Notes under the pieces: generated by a model
What the model saw: the letters and a program-made list of their open reading frames with translations, nothing else
What the model was told of the DNA's origin: nothing
Databases searched by the model: none
Part shown: positions 1-7,892 of the stretch, piece by piece
Layout of the letters: every line of letters begins with the position of its first letter
Position numbering within the stretch: the stretch's first letter is position 1
Position numbers and translations under genes: made by a program
Source of the DNA: Paenibacillus sp. P25
Lineage (GTDB): Bacteria; Bacillota; Bacilli; Paenibacillales; NBRC-103111
Direction: 5' to 3'
DNA length: 64,000 bases
Assembly (NCBI GenBank): GCA_024704175.1
Contig: CP085629.1
Location: forward strand, 5,642,001 to 5,706,000

Positions 1-1608
1 GCATGGAAACCTTGTTGGTAAAGAGAACGAGCTTGAATTTGCAAAGTTATTAGATTCTGAAGAAGTTGTTCGGGTCGAGCGACTTCATGAAATTCCTCCA
101 AGGGATGCTAGCGATGTTGGCAGGAAATGGCGAGCCGCACTTATGCAATTAGGCTTTATTAAGCCCGCTTTTGCTGATCGTCCTTTTACTATTACACCCA
201 ATGGGTTGCGCTTAATAAATGCGAATAGCTTACCTTCTGAACAAGAATGTTTTCTCAGAGCATTATTGGCTCATCAGATTCCTTCACAAATAGAAAACTT
301 TCCTGAACCTAAATTTAGTCCTATAAGGATAGTTCTTGAGGTAATCACAAGGCTTGAAAAAGCTGGTTTAGAGGCATGGATTAGCATGGATGAAATGGCC
401 TCAATCGTGCAACTAGTCCGAAGAATTGAAGATGTCGACGATGCGATAAAACGTATATCGGAATTTCGAGAAAAATTGACCGAAATCTCTACCACAAGAG
501 AAAGGCGGGCATACATAAACGAAATCAGAGAGTCGGTTGCATCCTATTTAGATAGTCAGCAGGCCTCGACTTTGAAAGATTATGCTGATACCAACTTCCG
601 ATATCTGAAATTGACAGGGCTATTTGTCGAAAACGGGAGAAGACTAATAATAGCGGATCACAAAAGGACGATAGTGGAGCAAATTGTTTCCCAACCGTAC
701 ACTCCAATAGCTGAAGAAGTTTATTTAGAAACCTTGTGGAATGGGGCTAAACTTCCTACTGATAGCGCTCCGCAGGCTATTGAAGCTATTGAAGCGACTG
801 TTCATCTATTGGAGCGAAACGGTGAAATTGTTAGTATTCCAAATTTAGCAGAATTAAATGTAGCAGATTTGTCTCACCTTCGTTTGCAACTTGAAGACGA
901 TTGGTTAAAGGTTTTGGAAATGCATTATGCTAAGCGACAACCTGAGGAATGGGAAGAGATCTTGGCTTATCTACGTGCACTCACTCAGTCCACTCGTACA
1001 AGCGGTGGTTTGATACCTCAGGGTGAGGCTCCTGCTTATTTTGAGTGGACTTTATGGAGGGCTTTTCTGGCGATTAACTCTTTGGAAAATAAGCCTTGGG
1101 AAGCAAGGAGATTTAGAATTGATCAAGAGTTTTTACCTGTCGGCACTGCTCCCGGCGGGGGCCAGATATGATATTTGAGTTTGATACATTCGTTGTTGTA
1201 GTAGAAGTCACCCTAACTTCCTCATCTAGACAGGAAGCGGCTGAAGGGGAACCAGTAAGGAGACACGTTGCTCAGCTCGTAGATCATTATGCTGAACTGG
1301 GCAAACGAGTTTACGGTTTATTCGTTGCTAATAAAGTAGACACAAATACAGCAGAAACATATCGAATTGGCGTTTGGTACAGGCCAGATGACTCAAGAAT
1401 GGCATTGGATATTGTCCCAATGACGTTGGCACAGTTTGCGGATTTATTCGAAGCAGGATTCGCAGGTAAAAGGAAACTTGACTATAGGTTAGTTGAGCAA
1501 GTCATTAGGAATTGTCTCGTTGAGAGTAGGTCTGAAGCTCCTGAATGGAAAAGACGTATTGACGAGCAAATAAAGACTATAGTGCAACAGCTTCAAAGAA
1601 GCTCATAA
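1..1608 (+). pseudogene. AlwI-family type II restriction endonuclease, 5'-partial, one frameshift
   Basis: The reading frame is open from base 2, so the gene starts outside the window. The first part (to 1171) has a helical body including RKWRAALMQLGFI and ITPNGLRLI, which I recognise from the AlwI family. It ends at APGGGQI. The second part (from 1168) starts MIFEF and continues VVVEVTL and EGEPVRRHVAQ, the nuclease core. Adding one G to the five-G run at 1157-1161 joins them as APGGG-PDMIFEF, restoring a PD...ExT form of the PD-(D/E)XK site. The protein would cut DNA near an asymmetric site and should have a partner methyltransferase, which must lie outside the window. The gene is AT-rich compared with the 20-60 kb block. 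A real mutation would remove the active site; a base-call error is equally possible. Confidence 0.6.
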
Positions 1609-1762
1609 TTATAGTTGGCTGAGGATCCTTTGGCTACTCTTGGTGGAGCAAAGGCTGCGATTCCTATATCTTTTATTCCTTCTGTAAAACTCACTCAACG
1701 TATTGAAAAATTATACCATTCAAGGTAACATTAACAAAACTTTTCGCTTGGAGGTTTTGTTG

Positions 1763-2026
1763 ATGCTTACTTCACTTGAGAAAGAACCGCTGTTTATAGG
1801 TGAGTCCGCTGTCGCAAGCGCCCGTCCGTTAGCCGGAATCGAACTGGACGACGCCCAGACAGCTATGCTTCTATCCATTGCCAGACGCCACTGCAAACTC
1901 GTTCTCGAACATGGCAGAGCGAACATGCCAGCAGAGCGGCGGCGGCAAATCATCGAAGAAATTCAGAGTTTAAGATCGATGCGGGAAGACCTAATCACTC
2001 AATGGCGTAAGGACGCAAATATTTAA
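1763..2026 (+). CDS. Small helical hypothetical protein
   Basis: An 87-residue, mostly helical, charged protein of unknown function. I start it at the ATG at 1763 because GGAGG lies 7-12 bases upstream (1750-1754), rather than at the in-frame ATG 20 codons earlier, which lacks a ribosome binding site. The second half (from IARRHCKLVLEHG to the end) is an amphipathic helical pair. It has no signal peptide or membrane segment. Together with the gene at 3035 it resembles, in size and order, the pair at 56699 and 56912 near the other end of the element. It stands alone, followed directly by a terminator. Confidence 0.55.
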   Translation: MLTSLEKEPLFIGESAVASARPLAGIELDDAQTAMLLSIARRHCKLVLEHGRANMPAERRRQIIEEIQSLRSMREDLITQWRKDANI

Positions 2027-2037
2027 AATTGAGTGGC

Positions 2038-2071
2038 AAGCTTGAGCCTGTAGTGGGCTTGAGCTTTTTTG
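2038..2071 (+). terminator. Rho-independent terminator
   Basis: AAGCTTGAGCC pairs, with two G-T wobbles, with GGCTTGAGCTT and is followed by a T run. It closes the 1763 gene. Confidence 0.7.
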
Positions 2072-2112
2072 TTGTTGCGGACTATTCCGGCGATTAGTGG
2101 TTGTGATGTTAC

Positions 2113-2169
2113 GAGTAGGATTTAAGTTATATCGCCGGTCAGTAGAGGGTCGTACCGGCAATCCTACTC
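2113..2169. repeat. Nested inverted repeats upstream of the recombinase fragment
   Basis: An outer 10-bp perfect inverted repeat, GAGTAGGATT (2113-2122) and AATCCTACTC (2160-2169), encloses an inner one, GCCGGT (2134-2139) and ACCGGC (2154-2159). The structure ends 18 bases before the chosen start of the 2188 gene. It could be a structured leader, a recombinase binding site or a protein operator. Nothing in the sequence decides between these. Confidence 0.5.
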
Positions 2170-2187
2170 ATGGAAGGTGATGTTTGC

Positions 2188-2616
2188 ATGATCATGAAAC
2201 TCCCGTCATCGCATAGGGTGGCGCTGTACGTTCAGGAGGACAGGCATGGAGATGAACAGGCTGAATCACTTCTGTCACAGCTTCAGACGTTGAGGACAGA
2301 GGTAAGGCGCTGGGGTACCATCGCTGACGTATACGTCGATACTTGTTCGGCTACAGTGTCCTATCGTGATCGTCCGGGGCTAAGCAAGCTTATCGCAGAT
2401 ATGCGACGCGAGAAATTCGACGCCATACTCGTTACCGATCTTTGGCGGCTCTTTGGCAACGTCGAGGTCGGATATGAACTGGGCGAGTTGATCTCATCGG
2501 TAGGGCGGTTCCTGATCTCACTGGATGGTTTGGTCGATACGAGCAGCGGCAATGCAACTTTGTTGGAGCATTATAAATGGGTTCACTTCCAGCGGCTCAT
2601 GTCAAAGTCGCAGTAA
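2188..2616 (+). CDS. Serine-recombinase (resolvase) N-terminal domain without catalytic serine
   Basis: The 142-residue product follows the resolvase fold: a first strand RVALYVQEDR, then RPGLSKLIADMRREKFDAIL, LWRL and a final LISLDGLVDTSSGN. In active enzymes the first strand reads like YxRVST; here YVQED has no serine at the nucleophile position. The protein ends straight after the catalytic domain, so there is no DNA-binding or zinc-ribbon part. It resembles a truncated, inactive relative of the large recombinase at 14411. I chose ATG 2188 because GAAGGTGA lies 8 bases upstream. It may be a remnant, or a domesticated regulator that binds a recombinase. Confidence 0.7.
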   Translation: MIMKLPSSHRVALYVQEDRHGDEQAESLLSQLQTLRTEVRRWGTIADVYVDTCSATVSYRDRPGLSKLIADMRREKFDAILVTDLWRLFGNVEVGYELGELISSVGRFLISLDGLVDTSSGNATLLEHYKWVHFQRLMSKSQ

Positions 2617-3034
2617 GTGCCGGAATCGGGCAGCAAACCGAAAGGGTGCGGATATGTACTCGTCCCTATTCGGTTGGGCCGCTTTTTTATTGCTCATATT
2701 GCGAAGGCGGGCTGATCGAGACGCAGTTCGGTCGGCCACTAAAATCGCCGGTTTCGGCATGCCTGTAATGCTGTTTTTGGCGCGGCTACGTTCTGTGCGG
2801 CTATTTTAAGAGGCTGTCCTGTCCTTCAGTTTTCCGCTTGTAAAATGCGGGGTAAAAAGGGCGCTGTCGCCGCTGGAGATATGGTAGCCCTGCTCGCTTA
2901 AAACTTCGGGCGGCTCAAGGATCTAAGTGAAACTCTCAGGCGAGGGCTTGTCTTTATCCTCCCGTTTTTCCTACTTGCACAAACAATTCGCCCAAGTTAT
3001 CATCCGAGAAACGCGTTCAAGGGAGGTGATGATA
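2617..3034. other. Gap without a supported gene
   Basis: Short open frames here have no ribosome binding site or recognisable product. An imperfect hairpin (AACCGAA near 2636 with TTCGGTT near 2677, then a T run near 2684) may terminate the 2188 gene. Nothing else is visible. Confidence 0.4.
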
Positions 3035-3343
3035 TTGACGCAACAGCCGTTTCCTGACTGGTTAAAGTCCGCACTGGACGGGCGATTCAACGAACTGGCG
3101 AGAATCGCCGGATTAGCGGAAGAGAGCGAGGAATTACGCCGGAAGCATGCTGAGATCGAGGCTCGCCTTAAGCAAGAATTGACACCGTCGATCTATCAGC
3201 TATTTCTCGAAATCGAAGATGTACTGAATTTTCGAAGTGCCTTGGAAAAGGAAAGGCTATATTTGTTTGGGATAAGAGACGGGATGCGGCTGTACAAGCA
3301 TTTACAGGACTTTATTAAAAATGATACGCCGATAGAGTTGTAA
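3035..3343 (+). CDS. Helical hypothetical protein of the FPxWxxxAI...YxxGxRDGxxL type
   Basis: About 102 residues. I prefer the TTG start at 3035 because GGGAGGTGAT (3021-3030) sits at the right distance; the ATG at 3029 overlaps that site. The product has the pattern FPDWLKSAL, a charged helix, FRSALEKERLYLFGIRDG and a final helix. The gene at 56912 has the same order: FPSWFQNAI, then FKQAIMNEGIYLQGMRDG. The two are paralogues at opposite ends of the element. Similar small helical proteins are common next to Spo0E-like genes and XRE regulators in Firmicutes mobile elements; the function is unknown. Confidence 0.6.
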   Translation: MTQQPFPDWLKSALDGRFNELARIAGLAEESEELRRKHAEIEARLKQELTPSIYQLFLEIEDVLNFRSALEKERLYLFGIRDGMRLYKHLQDFIKNDTPIEL

Positions 3344-3363
3344 AGTACTATCGGGGTAAATGG

Positions 3364-3398
3364 AAAGCCGCCAGCAAATAGCGAAGGCGGCTTTACGT
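3364..3398 (+). terminator. Rho-independent terminator
   Basis: AAAGCCGCC (3364-3372) pairs with GGCGGCTTT (3386-3394), followed by a T-rich stretch. It closes the 3035 gene. Confidence 0.75.
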
Positions 3399-3505
3399 TT
3401 TCTTTTCAATTCATTTCCGTTGATGCAAACGGCATATACCTGTTACGCATAGTCGACAGCTTGATTTTGTAGTCCTTGTTAAACTTGAATTGTTCGAGAC
3501 ATGAC

Positions 3506-3530
3506 AAAAACCGCCTACAATGCTCGGCGG
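3506..3530 (-). terminator. Terminator of the XRE repressor gene
   Basis: On the minus strand CCGCCGAGCATTGTAGGCGG folds with a 5-bp GC stem followed by TTTTTG, just after the stop of the gene at 3549-3833. Confidence 0.65.
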
Positions 3531-3548
3531 CTTACGAGGGAATTATGA

Positions 3549-3833
3549 TTAGTCATCTTCGTAGTCAAGCAAATTATCCTTGACGGCTTTTTCGTACTCA
3601 GTTTCGACGTCGCGGATGAAATCCGACGGCTTAATGCCAAGCGCTTTGCATAGAATAAAGATTTTGCTGACGGATAGTTCATGCTTTCCGCTTTCGACGA
3701 GGGAGATAAACGACCGATCTATGTCGTAATGATCAGCGAGGTCGTACTGGCTCAAACCGATCTCCATTCGTTTAGCTTTAAGGGTCTTACCGATGATGGC
3801 TGAAATAAGGGTTTTGATTTTATTATCGTCCAC
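3549..3833 (-). CDS. XRE-family HTH transcriptional regulator
   Basis: A 94-residue protein with a Cro/CI-type helix-turn-helix: RMEIGLSQYDLADHYDID is helix 1-2, RSFISLVESGKHELSVSK is the recognition helix and following turn, and ILCKALGIKPSDF is the last helix. The acidic C-terminal tail is short and there is no ligand or protease domain. It is transcribed away from the secreted protein gene at 3950. A nested palindrome of GATACC half-sites lies between them, so it probably represses both itself and the secreted-protein genes. Confidence 0.85.
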   Translation of the reverse strand: MDDNKIKTLISAIIGKTLKAKRMEIGLSQYDLADHYDIDRSFISLVESGKHELSVSKIFILCKALGIKPSDFIRDVETEYEKAVKDNLLDYEDD

Positions 3834-3838
3834 TGCAA

Positions 3839-3884
3839 GATACCTCTTTTAGATACCATTCAATCATGGTAAGCTGGAGGTATC
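3839..3884. promoter_or_regulatory. Candidate operator between divergent genes
   Basis: GATACCTC (3839-3846) and GAGGTATC (3877-3884) form a perfect outer palindrome, with TACCAT (3854-3859) and ATGGTA (3866-3871) inside it. GATACC also occurs at 3852. Repeated GATACC half-sites directly before the XRE gene are typical of an autoregulatory operator. Confidence 0.5.
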
Positions 3885-3949
3885 AGTAGAGTATATTCAA
3901 CCGTTCTTAACATTGACGAATTTTATTTACATAGGAGGTTTCAGCGGAC

Positions 3950-5170
3950 ATGAAAGCAGATAAGATTTGCAAAACGGTTGTTACAACGGTTTTGGTCGGT
4001 TTATTGATATTTGCGGGGATGGGGAACGTGGCTTCAGCTAATAGTGGGAGTCAATCCGATGAAATCACCGTCCTGATCAACGGGGTTAAGCAGAACTTCC
4101 CACAACCTGCACTTATGAAGGACGGCTCGACACTTGTTCCGATGCGGGCTGTGTTTGAGGCTCTTGGTGCTACAATCAAGTGGGATCAGGCGACTCAAAC
4201 GGTGACGGCGACGAATGGCGACACGACCATCATGCTGATGATCGGCAAGCCTACGGCATTTGTTAACGGAAAAGCTGTTCAACTATCTGTACCGGGTCAA
4301 ATCATTAACGAGAGCACTTATGTACCCCTTAGATTCGTTGGAGAGGCTCTTGGCAATAAGGTCGGTTGGGACGGAGACACTTATACGGTCACCATCGAAA
4401 AGGCGGCAGATAGCGGTTCTGGTTCGGTAGTTCAGGCTCCGGGGCAGTCCAACAATGGCTCCGGTACGGTAGTTCAGGCTCCGGTTGGAACTCACAAGTC
4501 TGTCCGGGACTCGTACGTAGTCGCGGGGTTGGACATTGTTTACGGAAACCACACCTACGGCGTTAAGAATCAGCAGGAATACAATGAAGTTATGAAACTT
4601 GCCAAGGAAGCGGTCGCCAAGGCTAAGGAACAATACAAGACGGTCAACGATCTTCCTTCTGGTTGGGTTCGATATTTCAATGGAGAGAGATATACGGGAG
4701 AGATTGGGCCGAATCTCAATTCTTCCGATTATGCTTTAGTTAGTGCGGATGGTGCAATCGGTACTCTCGTCAAGAATGGGGTAACTTTGCAACAGCTCCT
4801 GACCATCTATCAAGCTAGTGAGGCTTACGGTTACTTGAGTAAGGACGTCAAAGCATCTGATGAAGGGGATGCCAGCCCTGTAAGTGCTTACGATCATATC
4901 GTGTTGAAGTACAGTGACTGCGATGCGGAGTCTCAAGCATCTTCCCTTGTGTACGATCTTTTGGGTGTTGAGAACACGATCATTGCCGGGGGTAACCACG
5001 CCGATGCTTACATTAAGTTGGGCGATGTTTGGTTCAAGAAGAGTACAGCCGGCGCAGCGGTTGGCGCAACGAAGGTTAATATGGATAAGGTTCCGGCCAG
5101 TTACTGGGTTATCTCCCAACCTATCAACTACAAGATCACTCCGGGTAAAGGTATTACTGGAAATAAGTAA
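3950..5170 (+). CDS. Secreted stalk-domain protein with degenerate transglutaminase-like C-terminus
   Basis: A 406-residue exported protein. Residues 1-30 form a signal peptide ending near ASA. Residues about 40-150 are a copper-amine-oxidase N-terminal (stalk) domain with the duplicated strand-helix units LVPMRAVFEALGA and YVPLRFVGEALGN. This is a surface module and carries no oxidase activity. A Gly/Ser/Gln linker with two copies of VVQAPG follows. The C-terminal part has a transglutaminase-like order: Cys324 in YSDCDAES, His350 in GGNHADAY and then VWFKK in place of the usual WYHLD, so the acidic residue is not obvious. AGGAGG lies 15 bases before the ATG. The next gene is a clearer transglutaminase, suggesting a pair acting on the cell wall. 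Confidence 0.75.
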   Translation: MKADKICKTVVTTVLVGLLIFAGMGNVASANSGSQSDEITVLINGVKQNFPQPALMKDGSTLVPMRAVFEALGATIKWDQATQTVTATNGDTTIMLMIGKPTAFVNGKAVQLSVPGQIINESTYVPLRFVGEALGNKVGWDGDTYTVTIEKAADSGSGSVVQAPGQSNNGSGTVVQAPVGTHKSVRDSYVVAGLDIVYGNHTYGVKNQQEYNEVMKLAKEAVAKAKEQYKTVNDLPSGWVRYFNGERYTGEIGPNLNSSDYALVSADGAIGTLVKNGVTLQQLLTIYQASEAYGYLSKDVKASDEGDASPVSAYDHIVLKYSDCDAESQASSLVYDLLGVENTIIAGGNHADAYIKLGDVWFKKSTAGAAVGATKVNMDKVPASYWVISQPINYKITPGKGITGNK

Positions 5171-5232
5171 TATTTCTCTTAATTATCAAGTCACCAGATC
5201 GATCTGGCCAATTGTAAACACGGAGGGGTAGT

Positions 5233-6342
5233 ATGAGGAAAGCACCTTTAATCTTGGCGGTTTCATTCATGTTGGCGGCGGGTTCAATGCCGACTGCGGT
5301 ATTCGCAGATACGCCAGCGAATGCCGTAATTGTCTCGACTCAGTCTCTGAGCGCTTATTCGAAGAGCATCCTAGCTAATCTTCAGCTTCAGAAGACGACC
5401 TTCTCGGTGCCATTCTATGGGAGTGATATCAACAATGTAAAAAAGTTCATGAATGAAGCGATGAAGGCCGATGATTACATCGGGTATATCATCAGCGGGT
5501 ACACGATCAAGGTCAGCACTGGTTCGAAGAACACCTTTACGGCTACGTTCAACGTAACCTACCGCGAGACGAAGGATCAGACGGCCTACGTAAAGTCCAA
5601 GTCGAAGGAGATTCTGGCTTCCATTCTTAAAGATGGCATGACGGATTTTGAGAAGGAGCGGACAATTCACGATTGGATTGTCAAGAATGTAGCTTATGAC
5701 AAGTCCAAGGCCATTCCAGAATCCAGCTATACGGCATACGGGGCGTTGAAGAGCGGCAAAGCGGTCTGTCAGGGGTACACTCTCTTGACTTACCGTCTGC
5801 TTTCGGATGCTGGAATCACAAACCGTATTGTCCGGGGTACAGTAAGAGATGAGGGGCATTCATGGAACTTGGTGAAGCTGGACGGCCTGTGGTATCATCT
5901 CGACACCACTTGGGATGACCCGACACCGGATCGGAAAGACATGGTGTCCTATAGGTACTACAATGTAACGGACACGCAATTGTCCCGAGACCATGCCTGG
6001 ACGGAGTCCGACTATCCGACTGCAACTACGGACTTCCGCAACCTTCTTAACGATATGATCACTTCCGATTCTGCAAAGGCGGATGCTTACAAGACTTTGC
6101 TTTTCGATCTCGGCGGTGTGGTAACCAATGACACGGAGGCGCTGAAAGCCAAGATTCAAGAGGCTATCGCCGCCAAGAAGCGGGAGTTTGTGTTCACGCA
6201 TGATTTCGGCAATCAGGACATGGATAAGGTGATCGACTCTATTATATTTGGACTTGACATGTCGAACATGAGTATCGGCTATTCGGTGGACTACAATTCG
6301 AACGGTGTGGCTACGTTGATCTTCAATGCAAGTTATTGGTGA
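5233..6342 (+). CDS. Secreted transglutaminase-like cysteine protein
   Basis: A 369-residue protein with a signal peptide (residues 1-25, ending AVFA). The transglutaminase core spans about residues 135-245 and shows a full triad: Cys179 in AVCQGY, His209 in EGHSWN and Asp224 in WYHLDTTWDD. Such proteins cleave or crosslink at Gln/Lys amides or act as cell-wall proteases. Residues 45-120 and 260-369 show related sequence (each has a helix followed by a strand ending in TATFNVTY or TLIFNASY), as if a small domain were repeated on both sides of the core. The gene lies 62 bases after the stalk-domain gene, with a GGAGG site, probably in one operon. Confidence 0.85.
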   Translation: MRKAPLILAVSFMLAAGSMPTAVFADTPANAVIVSTQSLSAYSKSILANLQLQKTTFSVPFYGSDINNVKKFMNEAMKADDYIGYIISGYTIKVSTGSKNTFTATFNVTYRETKDQTAYVKSKSKEILASILKDGMTDFEKERTIHDWIVKNVAYDKSKAIPESSYTAYGALKSGKAVCQGYTLLTYRLLSDAGITNRIVRGTVRDEGHSWNLVKLDGLWYHLDTTWDDPTPDRKDMVSYRYYNVTDTQLSRDHAWTESDYPTATTDFRNLLNDMITSDSAKADAYKTLLFDLGGVVTNDTEALKAKIQEAIAAKKREFVFTHDFGNQDMDKVIDSIIFGLDMSNMSIGYSVDYNSNGVATLIFNASYW

Positions 6343-6422
6343 GCCACTATCGGGAACCAAACTTCAACATACTGCAAGCCTGTCTCCAGGCAAAGGAATA
6401 ACGTGCAAGGTTATCATTCTTA

Positions 6423-6467
6423 TTAAAACGAGGAAGTGTACTTTTTACAGTATGCTTTCTCGTTTTA
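6423..6467 (+). terminator. Terminator of the secreted-protein operon
   Basis: TAAAACGAGGAAG (6423-6435) pairs over 13 bp, with one G-T wobble, with CTTTCTCGTTTTA (6455-6467). The A/T-rich flanks could make it work in both directions. Confidence 0.7.
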
Positions 6468-7280
6468 TGTTGGCGTGTTTTTCTGGCGGCTCGTCTGCGC
6501 TTCCGACGGCTTCGTTTGATGCTCCGGCGGGGCTAACGTCTCCCCTCCCCTCGTCGGCGCTCTGGTGGCTTACAGGGGCTGTCAAACGCTGTCCTGTAAA
6601 TCGCTGTCACACGGTTCGTCTAAGCTCTTCTGTGATCGTTATCGCTGGTCTACCCTTCTCTCCAGCCTTCCGGCGCTCTGCGGGCGGCTCACGGGCTTTA
6701 CACGCGCTGTCTGATTTTCGGTTGCGTTTCGGGTGCGGCGGGTGTATGGTTATGTTAGCGGTTTCGATAAGGCGGTTTTCGTTAAATTGGCTTTATACTT
6801 TTGGGAGCTGTCCTTAGGGGCTTGGGAGCAGGATTTTCCAAGTGTCAAAAACCTTGCTATTACTGGCTTTTCGGGATGTTTTTCAGAATCCATGGTTTTT
6901 TATAATTTAATGCGCGGCGCAAGTCTTGGCTAAAGCCAGCCTTGCGCCTTAGTTGTCCTCAAAGAATTGGGCGGCTTCGCCGCCGCGCATTGCGGGTCTT
7001 TTCAAGGCAGGCTGTTCCTGAACAAAGACTGGATGACCGAATCCGACCTATGACGATGACTAGTACATGACTTGCCTTGACGATGACGGTTTTCCGGCGA
7101 AGCTGGGATGTTGCGCGGGTACCCGGCACGGCGAACGAAAAGCCTAGACGCGGCGCAGTTGTGTCGTTTTTCGGGTATGCGGCAGTGCCGGAACGTTCCC
7201 TGAACGGCGTGTCGAAAACCGGAGTATCGCTCACGCAAAAATAGCGAAATTTGTCCGACAGTTAGCGTTGAAAAATCGGT
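6468..7280. other. Gene-free structured region
   Basis: About 800 bases with no convincing gene. The open frames here lack ribosome binding sites and have protein-unlike composition. From 6480 to 6760 the plus strand is rich in short G/C/T words such as GGCGCTCT. A strong composite hairpin lies at 6916-6948: GGCGCAAG, an inner TGGC/GCCA pair, then CTTGCGCC. A second (GGCGGC TTC GCCGCC) lies at 6970-6984. A terminator at 7281 shows that something is transcribed towards it, so an untranslated RNA is possible. Confidence 0.4.
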
Positions 7281-7319
7281 CGAAATCCCTTGCTGTATTA
7301 GGGGTTTCGGCCTTTTTTT
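7281..7319 (+). terminator. Rho-independent terminator with no gene before it
   Basis: CGAAATCCC (7281-7289) pairs with GGGGTTTCG, followed by a run of seven T (7313-7319). The nearest gene upstream on this strand ends almost 1 kb earlier and has its own terminator. Confidence 0.65.
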
Positions 7320-7483
7320 GTTTTGTTGTGTAAAGATCATCCAAATATAACAGGAGCTATCTGATATTTTCCTCAGTTTCCCTCTTTTTCGTAACCTTCC
7401 GTTTCTCTTTATTCCCCGGTAATACCTATTTTCATGCTGTTTTAACCGTAGATTCTATTTTCGCTAGGTACAAAAGTCTCTAA

Positions 7484-7574
7484 ATATGCGCATGAGATAA
7501 AAATCTCATCGATGAGTGTGCATATCACTTCTGGTACTTATGGCGTCCCTTTTCGGGACGGGCGGAGTCTGCCC
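7484..7574. repeat. Palindrome and tandem hairpins before the replication block
   Basis: ATGAGAT (7492-7498) and ATCTCAT (7503-7509) form a perfect 7-bp hairpin inside a wider ATATGC/GCATAT pair (7484-7525). Two further hairpins follow: GTCCC TTTTC GGGAC (7545-7559) and GGGC/GCCC (7560-7574). Together with the repeats at 7631-7762 they suggest an origin or a regulatory region. Confidence 0.5.
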
Positions 7575-7630
7575 AAAAACGGATGTGCAGCAGTTGGCTT
7601 TTTGGGTAGGCAATTTGCCGTGTTGTGGTC

Positions 7631-7762
7631 AGCAGTTTGACAATTCAATCCCATGAGTTGCGGAGAGGGGGTTCCCTTGCCCATCTTGAGTCCATTTTTC
7701 GTTGTTCGTTTTTCATGAGTTGGGATGTCGGTTAGCAGTTGAAATTTGTTCATCATGAGTTG
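7631..7762. repeat. Iteron-like direct repeats, candidate replication origin
   Basis: CATGAGTTG occurs three times on the plus strand (7652-7660, 7714-7722, 7754-7762). AGCAGTT precedes two of these by 21 and 20 bases (7631 and 7734), giving two about 30-bp composite repeats; a third AGCAGTT lies near 7590. The array sits 130 bases before a gene cluster encoding a primase and helicase, a typical place for an iteron-controlled origin. Confidence 0.5.
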
Positions 7763-7892
7763 ACGGTGCGCTCTTTCTAGGGGGTGAAATTTACCTGAAA
7801 ATGTAAGCTCGTTTGTAGATTGTGTAATGTATCCGATTCCGCTGCTTGAAGCGGCATGAAATGAAAAAATTGTTGAAAGGATGTTGTCGGCT

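Noticed and set aside
2525..2809. Frames downstream of the recombinase fragment
   Set aside because: No ribosome binding site and they overlap the recombinase gene in another frame.
3950..5170. Copper amine oxidase activity for stalk-domain proteins
   Set aside because: Only the N-terminal stalk domain is present; there is no copper or topaquinone site, so an oxidase call would be wrong.
6326..6933. Plus-strand frames after the transglutaminase gene
   Set aside because: No start signal, they cross the operon terminator, and codon use is unlike neighbouring genes.
7002..7340. Minus-strand frame of 112 codons in the gene-free region
   Set aside because: Composition is not protein-like and it runs across a plus-strand terminator.
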